61,857 nt of DNA from UBA4421 sp002704225 (GCA_902556425.1 CACDWG010000014.1:1-61857), one strand, 5' to 3'. Positions 49,854-57,459 are shown, counted from the stretch's first letter. The notes: generated from the letters alone by a model not told the origin. Program-made: numbers and translations.

Positions 49854-50864
49854 ATGCCCCCAACAGACATTCCCGCCATTGATGCAGAGCGCAGCGCTGC
49901 CGTTGCCGAATTCGGTGCGAGCCTCACCGAACTGGAGCCCATTGGCGCTGCCGTCCACGGCTTGGATCTGGCCTCGCACACTCCACCGCCCGTCAAGGTG
50001 GTGCAAGCACTGGAACACACCATGGCCGAGCGTGGCTTCGTCGTATTCAAACGTGAGACGCCCTTGGCCGCTACGGATTTCCTGCGGGCCAGTTGTTGGT
50101 GGGGCGGCAAGGAACTGCACAGCACCCACGGCGTGCACCCAGCAACCCCCGGCGGCAATCGGCACCTGTTTCGTTTGTCGAATGATCATCGTCATGGCAT
50201 TAAGGGTGTGGGTCCCCAGTGGCACAACGACGGAAGCTTCAATACCGACACATTTTCTCATGCGGGGTATCACATGGTGCGCGCTCCGGAAAACGGTGGC
50301 GGCACAAACTTCGCGCTGCAAGCAGCCGCTTATGACGCGCTGACATCGCAACAGCAGGTCTACTGGAGCCGTCTGTCCTCAGTAAACGCCACTTCTGGGG
50401 TCGTACATCCCCTCGTGCATGCCCATCCCCTGTCCAAGCGATCGTGCATTTGGCTGCACTTGGGTATGACCGGTGCCGTCATCGAAAAAGCGGCGGGGCA
50501 AGACGCCTTTCGACTGCTTGACGCCACCGAGCTGCGCGAACTGTGTCACCAATACAACGACATTCTGAACGCCGGTTTAACCAGCGGTTATGCCCTTGCC
50601 TACGAGTACGAGGACAACGACTGCGTCTTCATCGATAATTTGGCTGTTGCGCATCGTGCGGCACCCAACGCGCACTTATCGGCTGATGAGCAAGGCCTTC
50701 GCATTCTGCATCGCAGTACGGTGCGCGGAGTGCAGAATCTAATGCCCGACTTTGGGCTGCCGATGCAGCTGAATATTTTTGGCCCCAGCCCCCTTGGCGA
50801 CGGCGTATGGCAAGCCGGCGGCCTTGGCTTTCGCTGGGACGACGCGTTACCGATGCAGAATTAG
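49854..50864 (+). CDS. TauD/TfdA-family Fe(II)/2-oxoglutarate dioxygenase
   Basis: A 336-residue dioxygenase. The iron ligands are His and Asp in GPQWHNDGSF, with the distal His in NLAVAHRAAP and the 2-oxoglutarate Arg in LRILHRSTVRG. It differs clearly from the longer dioxygenase at 30946. The substrate is unknown; related enzymes open taurine, phenoxyacetate or carnitine-type substrates. An ATG at 49854 and a TTG three bases earlier are alternative starts after TGGAGA. Its promoter region upstream is short. Confidence 0.87.
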   Translation: MPPTDIPAIDAERSAAVAEFGASLTELEPIGAAVHGLDLASHTPPPVKVVQALEHTMAERGFVVFKRETPLAATDFLRASCWWGGKELHSTHGVHPATPGGNRHLFRLSNDHRHGIKGVGPQWHNDGSFNTDTFSHAGYHMVRAPENGGGTNFALQAAAYDALTSQQQVYWSRLSSVNATSGVVHPLVHAHPLSKRSCIWLHLGMTGAVIEKAAGQDAFRLLDATELRELCHQYNDILNAGLTSGYALAYEYEDNDCVFIDNLAVAHRAAPNAHLSADEQGLRILHRSTVRGVQNLMPDFGLPMQLNIFGPSPLGDGVWQAGGLGFRWDDALPMQN

Positions 50865-51077
50865 ACAGAGCAAACTCGGTTGGGGGTTGGGTCTAGGACA
50901 GGCAGGGTAACTAACTCAATCAAGGGGCGTCGTCATCAAATATCGTAACCTCCCTAGCCACGTTTCCCCTCACACTCCCAAGATTGTAAAGCCTCCGTCT
51001 CAATTTATTGCTGTTATCGGAAAGAGAGAGGGCAAAGCGGTAGTGGTTAGCGGATTTTGTGCTCACCGACTGTTGTT

Positions 51078-51350
51078 ATGCAGATAGAGCTACAAGCACT
51101 GTTCTGTACACTTTTCTCGTGTGCGCAGCTTCTTGCTAGCCCTCCACGCGCTGATGCACTACGGTTTTTTGTTAAGACGCGTCAACGTGGCAGGAATTAT
51201 TGTTCGCTGTATGCGTTGAACCCTCAGAGTCATTCGCCCAGTGATGTGAAACGTTGCCGTGATGTTACTCGTCAGATATTGTTGAATGAATATGAGAGGC
51301 TTAAGCCGTTTAGTGCTGGGGTTAGTGTTGGTGTCTTTGGCTCGGCGTGA
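51078..51350 (+). CDS. Possible small exported protein (doubtful)
   Basis: A 90-codon open frame starting MQIELQALFCTLFSCAQLLA, which could be a signal peptide, followed by a basic region (FVKTRQRGRNYCSLYAL). No ribosome site is obvious, and the last 60 bases coincide with the family B repeat at 51292 in another frame. One of the two readings is therefore likely a shadow. Confidence 0.3.
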   Translation: MQIELQALFCTLFSCAQLLASPPRADALRFFVKTRQRGRNYCSLYALNPQSHSPSDVKRCRDVTRQILLNEYERLKPFSAGVSVGVFGSA

Positions 51351-51405
51351 CTCGGTGATATACCCTAATTCATATCCCACCCTACTCAGGATCGACAGAC
51401 GCTGA
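51292..51405 (+). repeat. Leader-ORF repeat family B, copy 2
   Basis: A 37-codon ORF: MRGLSRLVLGLVLVSLA, then a basic, unrelated tail. The first 40 bases match copies 1 and 3. It ends 23 bases before the stop of the convergent gene at 51428. Confidence 0.6.
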
Positions 51406-51427
51406 TTTGATAGCTAAGGCCTTGCAG

Positions 51428-52213
51428 TTAGCTATTCGTTCGTCCGTGCATACCGCGCAGTTGGTTCATAAGGCCCAATTGCCTAAGCACCATCAATGTG
51501 GCGAGGTGAGTCATGGGATGACACTTTCGTAATTCGGCTTCAGCGAGGCTCTTTTCTATGGCGACTAAACTAACGTCAGTCTCAGCTACAACTGTCGAAC
51601 TTCGTACGCCTTCCCCTAGGAGTGAGGCTTCGCCAAAGCACTCGCCCGCACTTAATGTTGTTAATACCTTATTCTGAGCCGTACTTAGAGTAACCGTGCC
51701 TGACGCAATGAAATACATTTTGTCTGCATGAGCGCCCGCTCTGAAGATTTCTCTACCGCTAGAGATTTCTACCTTTTTTAAATCATTATAATTTTTAAAA
51801 ATGAACTCATCTTCAAAGACGATACTGGTTTTTGAACCGTTTCTCATGCCATCAAAAATTCTGCCCAGGCTGTAACGGATTATGGTTCTGGAAAAAACCC
51901 CAGCTTTGTTTGCGAAGTCTCGTATTTCTGCGCCGTCAAACACTCTAATCTGCAGATCAGAAAGGACATTGCACTCGTAATTCGTTTTCGTGGCTGCAAT
52001 AGACTCCGCGAAACCTAGTGGGTCGCTCTCTGTAAAAATTACCCTGCCAGAAAGCCCAGTTTTGGGTCCCTTCGCCCCCGCGACCATAAGCTCACCGCGT
52101 TCGATGACAATAGCTTGCTCTTTTGGGTTGAAATCGAAATCGGCATTAGCACCAACCTTCATTATCTTAGAGTACGATTTCACTTGCTCGGTCAAACTTT
52201 GTAAAGAGGTCAT
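51428..52213 (-). CDS. Protein with two cyclic-nucleotide-binding-like domains
   Basis: A 261-residue protein. The second half has a clear cNMP-binding fold: REIFRAGAHADKMYFIASGTVTLS, then TTLSAGECFGEASLLGEGVRSSTVVAETDVSLVAI. The phosphate-binding cassette GECFGEASLLGEGVRSSTV keeps the Glu but lacks a clear Arg in the usual place. The first half (EQAIVIERGELMVAGAKG, DPLGFAESIAA) is a degenerate copy. There is no helix-turn-helix, kinase or channel part, so it may be a signalling adaptor or scaffold. The closest thematic neighbour is the FliG-C-like protein at 54218. Confidence 0.78.
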   Translation of the reverse strand: MTSLQSLTEQVKSYSKIMKVGANADFDFNPKEQAIVIERGELMVAGAKGPKTGLSGRVIFTESDPLGFAESIAATKTNYECNVLSDLQIRVFDGAEIRDFANKAGVFSRTIIRYSLGRIFDGMRNGSKTSIVFEDEFIFKNYNDLKKVEISSGREIFRAGAHADKMYFIASGTVTLSTAQNKVLTTLSAGECFGEASLLGEGVRSSTVVAETDVSLVAIEKSLAEAELRKCHPMTHLATLMVLRQLGLMNQLRGMHGRTNS

Positions 52214-52555
52214 GTTAAAAGCTCACTTTTTTGGCGCTGTGGTCATAGCTTCCTCAAAAAAGCTACGAAAAATCTTCAAATCGGCCTAATCTTTTGCTAA
52301 AGCTGTAACTGATGATTAGAAATTTAGATTGGCGATTTGGACGTCTTCAGTGTTTCCCCGAATATTCAAAACCACCCAGCAAAACGCGAGGAAGAGTAGT
52401 AACAATCCGCCCGCGTTGGAAGGGCACAGCAAGTATATAATTTCAGCATCTTATACGCCCTACTTGCGATGACTTATAGAAAACACTGCCCCGTCATTTT
52501 TTCAAAGCCTCGGCAATAGGCGACGGTGGCGGTGATGGCGGTGGCCAGTAAAGAC
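52214..52555. other. Gap upstream of a family A leader
   Basis: No gene or strong inverted repeat seen. It must contain the promoters for the minus-strand cNMP-domain gene and for the plus-strand units that follow. Confidence 0.35.
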
Positions 52556-52705
52556 ATGAAGCACATCATCACAGGTTTACTTTTATTACTGATGATAGAT
52601 TTGTCAGGATGCACAGTCGTAAAGACTGATGCTCTGGTTCAAGCCGAGGTTGGCCAGAAGAAGAACTGTGGCAGGGTGATGACCCAGCGAACTAAGTGCG
52701 AATAA
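52556..52705 (+). CDS. Small lipoprotein with family A leader (copy 3)
   Basis: A 49-residue ORF. The first 13 codons (MKHIITGLLLLLM) are family A. Unlike the other copies, this one continues as a plausible lipoprotein, IDLSGCTVVKTDALVQAEVG, with lipid cysteine 19, and ends with two more cysteines (KKNCGR, TKCE). No good ribosome site lies before the ATG. It is 42 bases upstream of the GFA-family gene. Confidence 0.5.
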   Translation: MKHIITGLLLLLMIDLSGCTVVKTDALVQAEVGQKKNCGRVMTQRTKCE

Positions 52706-52747
52706 AAAACACAAATAGCCTGAGTTTATGGAGTTAGGAGGAAACCT

Positions 52748-53167
52748 ATGGATAGTGCCGTGCGAACCCTGACAGGTGGATGCGTGTGCGGATCTGTGCG
52801 TTACGACTGCACTGCAGAGCCAGCCTTAATTTTTAACTGCCATTGCAAGGATTGTCAGCACTTCTCCGGCGCGCCTTGCACAACCGCAGTATTTGTTCCT
52901 GAAGATGATTTGATAGTGGAGGGCGAGCTTACAGGGTTCACGACTGTTGGCGATAATGGTGGCGTAGTGCATCGGTACTTTTGTCCCAAATGCGGCACTC
53001 CTGTAATTGTAAAACCAGAGGTTTTTGCAGGAATGAAAGCACTAAAAGCATCAAGCCTTGATGATTCGTCTTGGGTTAGGCCTCAGATGGATATATTTCT
53101 GAAAAACAAACAACCGTGGATAGAGCTTGCTACTGGCACTCAAAAATTTAATGAAGGCCCAAGTTAG
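52748..53167 (+). CDS. GFA-family (glutathione-dependent formaldehyde-activating-like) protein
   Basis: A 139-residue zinc protein of the GFA fold. The metal cysteines are visible: Cys12 and Cys14 (GGCVCGSVRY), Cys31/Cys33/Cys36 (CHCKDC) and a C-x2-C pair (FCPKCG). The name comes from Gfa of Paracoccus, but most members have no proven role with formaldehyde. GGAGG precedes the ATG by five to six bases. A family A leader starts 16 bases after the stop. Confidence 0.9.
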   Translation: MDSAVRTLTGGCVCGSVRYDCTAEPALIFNCHCKDCQHFSGAPCTTAVFVPEDDLIVEGELTGFTTVGDNGGVVHRYFCPKCGTPVIVKPEVFAGMKALKASSLDDSSWVRPQMDIFLKNKQPWIELATGTQKFNEGPS

Positions 53168-53183
53168 AGGCTGCCAAAGAGGC

Positions 53184-53285
53184 GTGAAACACATCATTAC
53201 AGGTTTACTTTTGTCACTGATGATTGCATTTGGATGGGGTGAGGACGCTGACCTCAAATTGTTGTTTGTACGCTTGCAGCACTAA
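53184..53285 (+). repeat. Leader-ORF repeat family A, copy 4
   Basis: A 33-codon ORF from GTG: MKHIITGLLLSLMIAFGWG, then EDADLKLLFVRLQH. It is closest to copy 2, with which it shares GWGE-x-ADL after the signal-like part. It lies between the GFA gene and an enoyl-CoA hydratase-like gene. Confidence 0.7.
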
Positions 53286-53337
53286 AAATACAGTCGGATC
53301 GAAACACGTAAGACAGAAAAAACGGACGGAAGAAAAG

Positions 53338-54093
53338 ATGGTAGTAACAACAGATGATAATAACTCCGTACGAACTTTAACTTTCAATCGTCCTGAGGCC
53401 TTGAACGCTTTCAACGACCTGATGCGCGACGAGGTGACGTCCGCCATTCTAGATGCTGCGACAGACAACACCATAAAAGTTCTTGTTATTACCGGCGCTG
53501 GACGCGCGTTTTCGTCCGGTATGGATTTAAATCCAGGCGATGATGCCTATAAATCACGTTACAGTCTGGCTGATATGTTCGACGCATTTCTAGACTTTCC
53601 GAAGCCGATTATCTTAGCAATCAATGGCGTTGGGGTAGGGTTTGGTTGCACGATTGCCGGCCTAGCCGATATGGTCTTTATGGCAAACAACTCACGTTTG
53701 CGCGCACCCTTTTCGTCCCTTGGTTTGACCGCTGAAGCTGGTAGCACAGTTACATTTCCTCAACTAATCGGATATCAAAAAGCTTTTTGGGCTTTGCTCA
53801 GTTCGGAGTGGATCAGTGCTGAAAAATGTAAGGATTCGGGTCTGGCTTTTGAAATAGTGGATCCTGACAGCTTAATGGAGGTTGTTTACACACATGCGGG
53901 CATTCTCGCATCGCAGCCCTTGGCATCTTTGATCACTACCAAAGAACTTTTGATGAACCCGCGGCGGGAAGCACTGAGAGAAACCTACCAACGCGAGAAT
54001 GCAAAGCTGTTCGCTCTTATGGGCGGGCCAGCTAATCTGGAAGCAATTGCAGCTTTCACGGAGGGCAGAAAACCGGATTTTTCACGCATGTGA
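53338..54093 (+). CDS. Enoyl-CoA hydratase/isomerase family protein
   Basis: A 251-residue crotonase. The oxyanion blocks are GRAFSSGMDLNPGDDA and NGVGVGFGCTIAGLADMVFMA. LRAPFSSLGLTAEAGSTVTFPQL is typical of the enoyl-CoA delta-isomerase branch (PECI-like), which uses one Glu; the hydratase glutamates are not both present. The ATG at 53338 fits the domain start; the frame is open to 53224 but that part overlaps a family A leader in another frame. A family B leader follows after 37 bases. Confidence 0.87.
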   Translation: MVVTTDDNNSVRTLTFNRPEALNAFNDLMRDEVTSAILDAATDNTIKVLVITGAGRAFSSGMDLNPGDDAYKSRYSLADMFDAFLDFPKPIILAINGVGVGFGCTIAGLADMVFMANNSRLRAPFSSLGLTAEAGSTVTFPQLIGYQKAFWALLSSEWISAEKCKDSGLAFEIVDPDSLMEVVYTHAGILASQPLASLITTKELLMNPRREALRETYQRENAKLFALMGGPANLEAIAAFTEGRKPDFSRM

Positions 54094-54130
54094 GACGCTA
54101 AAGAAATCCCCTTTGTGGATATAAGTGTAA

Positions 54131-54229
54131 ATGAAGACCTTTAGGCGTTTGGTGCTGGAGTTCTTCACTGAGTGTCTAGTTAATAAAATTTTTAGCCGCG
54201 CTTTCCCTACAGAGTCATCATCCATCTAG
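54131..54229 (+). repeat. Leader-ORF repeat family B, copy 3
   Basis: A 32-codon ORF: MKTFRRLVLEFFTECLV and an unrelated tail. The first 30 bases match copies 1 and 2, but the hydrophobic core is interrupted by Glu. It ends inside the convergent FliG-C-like gene by 12 bases. Confidence 0.55.
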
Positions 54230-54535
54230 TTGAATTTGGCCGTCTTCCAAGAGAACTCTCGCACTTCTAATAATAGTCCGCTGCGCTGCCTCTACTTCTC
54301 CAATGATGGCCTCGCGGGAAATGTTGAGATTTTCAAGGTCTAGTCGCTGAGAATCGTTCAATACCAGACGTCTCTTGTCCCCGTTTAGTAGGCTAAGCAT
54401 TCTTTCTTTCATTGCTTCTGGCGTTGCTTTCATCACAAGTGCGAGTAGCGGGTAAGGACAGCTGGATAGCAAAGTAGCTAAGCTTTCGTCGCTTAGGCTA
54501 TTTAAATCCTCATATACATATTGTCTTTGTCCCAT
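54218..54535 (-). CDS. Stand-alone FliG C-terminal-like domain protein
   Basis: A 105-residue protein that aligns end to end with the C-terminal domain of the flagellar motor switch protein FliG: LNSLSDESLATLLSS, LLALVMKATPEAMKERMLSLL, GDKRRLVLNDSQRLDL and a final EVEAAQRTIIRSARVLLEDG. It lacks FliG N and middle domains, which normally attach it to the basal body. Basic and acidic positions used by FliG to interact with the stator are partly present (Lys, Arg, Asp in KAT, KRR and NDSQ). No other motor genes are close. GAGG precedes the ATG. It may be a regulator or a neofunctionalised motor fragment. Confidence 0.75.
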   Translation of the reverse strand: MGQRQYVYEDLNSLSDESLATLLSSCPYPLLALVMKATPEAMKERMLSLLNGDKRRLVLNDSQRLDLENLNISREAIIGEVEAAQRTIIRSARVLLEDGQIQLDG

Positions 54536-54841
54536 TAAGAACCTCTATACATGTTAATCCTTAAAGAAATGAGCGCAGCCTTGATTGTTGAAAGATGCGA
54601 TACGCAATAGGAAGAGTCAACGGGCAGTGTTTAATGACAATCCTTAGCGTTACTGGCTCGCTGGCGAAGCCGGTAATTCTTCAGCTCTCACTAGAGACGC
54701 GTAACTATTTTAATCACCTCTAATGTACCCTGCGTCTAGCTACGGCACTGATGTTTAGCTAGAGGCTCCCCGGCCCTTGGTGGCTCTGACGTCTCCTACG
54801 GCACCCAAAGCTCTAATCACTCCTTCAGCATTTGTGCCTTT
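54536..54841. other. Gap with one imperfect hairpin
   Basis: No gene seen. An imperfect stem, TTACTGGCT and AGCCGGTAA (54650-54676), lies in the middle. The minus-strand promoter of the FliG-C-like gene must lie here. Confidence 0.35.
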
Positions 54842-55378
54842 TTAAGCTCTTTTATTTTTAAAAATGTACTTTGATGTGTCTGGTGGGTAACTACAGAGAT
54901 ATTGGAAGAGATTTAGGGGCCCCGGTGGCTTTGTATAAGGGCGCCCGAGGAATTCGGCGGGCATCTCGCCCCGGAATACGACCGATATAGGCGCCTCAGT
55001 TTTGAGCGCCCGTTTAACGTGTTTCCGATACTCTGAAGCGCCCGAATAGCTAAAAATCAAATGATAGTTCGAGGGCGTCTTGCCGAGGCGGGCCGAAAGC
55101 TTTGTATAGTCCACGAACAAAAGCCCGGGGTGAGCCTGCAGCACCCCCAGTTTTTCCCATTGGATATCACTCAACACATTAAGCCGAACGGCGCCTTTCA
55201 CGCCCTGCCGATCGCATAAGCGCTCGAAGTTATCGAGCTCTCGATGCAATTGCTCGAGGAAGCCGGCCCGATCTTCTAGGAAGTAATCGCTTTTAGCTTG
55301 GCGCTCGGCGATGGCAGGCCGCGTGATATACCGGCAAAGACGCTCAAGTTTCTTGCGCTGGTCAGACTTACAGGCCAC
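54842..55378 (-). pseudogene. Chimeric remnant: IS91-like transposase fragment joined to GP88-like fragment
   Basis: A 178-codon ORF without a single family. Residues 4-27 (SDQRKKLERLCRYITRPAIA) are the typical C-terminal block of IS91-family Y2 transposases. From about residue 29 on the sequence changes to a GP88-like domain (FLEDRAGFLEQLHRELDNFE, VRLNVLSDIQWEKL, TPSNYHLIFSYSGA, VVFRGEMPAEFLGRP), found in phage and plasmid replication-associated proteins. The GP88 part is cut short by an unrelated tail. It is therefore a joint between two mobile-element genes and is unlikely to be functional. Confidence 0.65.
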
Positions 55379-55412
55379 GCCTGACTCTTTTCGTAACCTG
55401 CCTAATCGCGTT

Positions 55413-55847
55413 TCACGCGCCTGATCGGATAGTCATCTGCTCCAGTTCAAGCGAAACAAATGATTCAGGCGATGCGCGCCAGCCTTCAATTTCCTGCTTG
55501 TAGGCCGGGTCGGATAAGTCCCAGTAGCGTGGCGCGACACGATCGATCAGCGATTGCCAGTCTTCTGCCTCAAAGTCGCTGATGGTGATCAAACCATCAA
55601 ATGCCACCCAGCCTTCTGGTTCCCTGACCTGGTTGGTCACGAGTACTGAGGCATGAGGATCTTCCTTTAATCGCGCGACCTTGGGGCTGGTTCGCCCCGC
55701 GAACATGCGTAGGCGTTTGCTATCCCAGTCAAACCAGACGGGTACGCCCGTTGGTGCTGGGTGGGGTCCATTGTAGAGCAACATTGCAAGGCGCGGCGTC
55801 TCAAGAAATGCATCGATTTCATTTTGTGTCTTGAATCTTTTGGCCAT
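55413..55847 (-). CDS. Pyridoxamine 5'-phosphate oxidase-like flavoprotein
   Basis: A 144-residue split-barrel protein. TPRLAMLLYNGPHPAPTGVPVWFDWDSKRLRMFAGRTSPK is the usual flavin-binding half; VTNQVREPEGWVAFDG and AEDWQSLIDRVAPRYWD follow. Such small proteins bind FMN, haem or F420. It is much shorter than the protein at 21252 and not closely similar. It lies 39 bases downstream of the acetyltransferase gene, probably in one operon. Confidence 0.83.
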   Translation of the reverse strand: MAKRFKTQNEIDAFLETPRLAMLLYNGPHPAPTGVPVWFDWDSKRLRMFAGRTSPKVARLKEDPHASVLVTNQVREPEGWVAFDGLITISDFEAEDWQSLIDRVAPRYWDLSDPAYKQEIEGWRASPESFVSLELEQMTIRSGA

Positions 55848-55886
55848 TGCGACCCTCCTGTCTTGTCGTTAAGAATTTCAGGTTGC

Positions 55887-56519
55887 TCATGAAAGGCTCA
55901 TGCCCATTCGATACTCAGGCGGAACACCAGCTGCTGCGGGTTTTGGTGCCCTTGTATCCGCCAGCAGTTCGAGACCAACAGCACGATAAAATTCAACGGC
56001 CGGGTTATCAGACATCACGTCGAGCTGAAATTTTTTATAGCCTTGATCCCTTGCCTTCTTGATCGCGCTATCGATGAGGTGGAAACCAATCCGCTTACCG
56101 CGATACTCGGGTTTCACGGCAAGTGCATGGATATAATAGGTATCGGCGTCAATGACAGGATTGAGCCAGCTGGCATGATCTGCGCGTTCCAATAAGCCGT
56201 AAAGGTCGTCGTTCGAAACATCTCCCCGTTCTATCAGGTTTTTCCAGAGAGGGGCCAGTGCGTGCTGGCGGGCTCTGAATTCTGTACCTCGCATGCCGAT
56301 CTCAATGCCCATCAGAGCACCGTCTTCTATAGCGAGTGAAGTCGCATCTGCAGCGAATAGGGTGCCATCCATGGGCCAGGAACCCAGTACAGCGTGATCA
56401 AATACCTCTCGAGTACCAAACTGATAACCGTAGCTTACGGGGCCAGTACTCCAGATGAGTTCGGGTATTTCGGTGGCATAAACTTCTCTGACGTCTGGGG
56501 TGGCTTCGATGATTTCCAT
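55887..56519 (-). CDS. GNAT-family N-acetyltransferase
   Basis: A 210-residue acetyltransferase. The acetyl-CoA pyrophosphate loop is in ALAVKPEYRGKRIGFHLID (R-x-x-G-x-G/A type: RGKRIG), followed by AIKKARDQGYKKFQLDVMSDNPAVEFYRAVGLEL, the characteristic motif B. The N-terminal half is less conserved and should set substrate choice. No strong ribosome site precedes the ATG. It is divergent from a TetR regulator and probably controlled through the operator at 56555. Confidence 0.87.
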   Translation of the reverse strand: MEIIEATPDVREVYATEIPELIWSTGPVSYGYQFGTREVFDHAVLGSWPMDGTLFAADATSLAIEDGALMGIEIGMRGTEFRARQHALAPLWKNLIERGDVSNDDLYGLLERADHASWLNPVIDADTYYIHALAVKPEYRGKRIGFHLIDSAIKKARDQGYKKFQLDVMSDNPAVEFYRAVGLELLADTRAPKPAAAGVPPEYRMGMSLS

Positions 56520-56554
56520 ATTGCTGGTACCGTTGTCCAGGATTTCGCGCTATT

Positions 56555-56571
56555 ATTGGTCGCTGACCAAT
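56555..56571. promoter_or_regulatory. Probable TetR operator
   Basis: A perfect inverted repeat ATTGGTC and GACCAAT with a three-base spacer, and a further half site TGACCAAA at 56581-56588. It is centred 27 bases before the TetR start and 44 bases before the acetyltransferase start, covering both promoters. Confidence 0.6.
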
Positions 56572-56589
56572 ACATGTCAATGACCAAAT

Positions 56590-57189
56590 ATGCCGAGAAA
56601 GAGAAACCCTGCAACGGTGTCGCTAGCGCCAACCCCAAAGGGCAATTCAACCTGTGATCGAATCGTTGCTGCAGCGCGCAAGAAACTTGTTGAGAACGGG
56701 GTTGACGGGTTCTCCCTGCGGGAACTGGCCACCTCACTGGATTTGAAGCTGAGCAATGTGCAGTACTACTTCAGGACAAGGGAAGCACTTCTCCTGCACG
56801 TGTTTGAACGTGAGGCTTTAGCTGATGTCGCCGTCATCGAGGCTAAGCGGTCATCAGGCAGCGAACGGGAGGCCTTTCGGGCGATCGTCAGAGAGCTGGT
56901 GATTCGCTGGCGCGGTGACAGCGGAATCCTCATGTCGACGCTGGGCACAATGTCGCTGCACCACAAGGAGTTTCGTGGCCTTTACCGCTCGATCTACGAC
57001 GCTTTTTACAACGCACTGGAAGCATCGGTTCGCAGCATGAATCACAAACTCGATGAGGAGGAGGTAAGGCTGCGCGTGCGACTGGTAACTGCCCTGGTTG
57101 ATGGGTCACCGATGCAGATCCGTGTGGGTGAACTGCAGACATTCCTTGACCGAGTTCAGGACCAGGCTGAACAGATCGCGCTCATGTAG
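56590..57189 (+). CDS. TetR-family transcriptional regulator
   Basis: A 199-residue regulator. After a basic N-terminal tail the helix-turn-helix is VDGFSLRELATSLDLKLSNVQYYFRTREALLLHVFE. The C-terminal domain has no known ligand motif. It is divergent from the acetyltransferase-flavoprotein operon with a palindromic operator between them, so these are its most likely targets. Confidence 0.88.
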   Translation: MPRKRNPATVSLAPTPKGNSTCDRIVAAARKKLVENGVDGFSLRELATSLDLKLSNVQYYFRTREALLLHVFEREALADVAVIEAKRSSGSEREAFRAIVRELVIRWRGDSGILMSTLGTMSLHHKEFRGLYRSIYDAFYNALEASVRSMNHKLDEEEVRLRVRLVTALVDGSPMQIRVGELQTFLDRVQDQAEQIALM

Positions 57190-57332
57190 CAAATTTGCCT
57201 GCTAGCGGAATCCACTCATAGTGGCGCACGTCGCCACGAACTGCGATGGCGAATTTATCGACACATTGGGTCTTTATGTCCATACCTTGTACACGGCAAA
57301 AAGCAGATTCTTATGATTGAGATTACAGAATC

Positions 57333-57360
57333 TGATTCCACTTATAGATAAGAGGAATCA
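57333..57360 (+). promoter_or_regulatory. 28-bp palindrome before an integrase remnant
   Basis: The arms TGATTCC-A-CTTAT and ATAAG-A-GGAATCA pair over 12 of 13 positions around a central AG. The right arm contains AGAGG, a ribosome site, and an ATG follows at once. A -10-like TATAGAT lies at the centre. It could be an operator or a recombination site belonging to the lost integrase gene. Confidence 0.5.
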
Positions 57361-57459
57361 ATGATGTACACCTTTCAACTGTTGGAAGATTCACCACGGC
57401 GTCAGCCTTGGAACAAAGGAAAACTCGTGGGTCAACGCCGACGCGCCCGGATTTTCTAA
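57361..57459 (+). pseudogene. N-terminal fragment of a site-specific integrase
   Basis: A 32-codon ORF: MMYTFQLLEDSPRRQPWNKG, then KLVGQ and a basic tail ending in a stop. PWNKGKLxGQ is the characteristic start of a common family of chromosomal tyrosine integrases that continue with KPPLK. The match stops after GQ, so only the first 25 residues remain. It ends four bases inside the convergent TetR gene. Confidence 0.6.

Noticed and set aside
51078..51350. A confident new secreted protein
   Set aside because: No ribosome site, and its 3' end is the family B repeat read in another frame. It is kept only as a doubtful feature.
46464..54230. Integron cassette array with attC sites
   Set aside because: The repeats carry signal-peptide-like ORFs and I could not find paired GTTRRRY/RYYYAAC core sites or an IntI-type integrase. 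The nearby integrase fragment is phage-type and incomplete.
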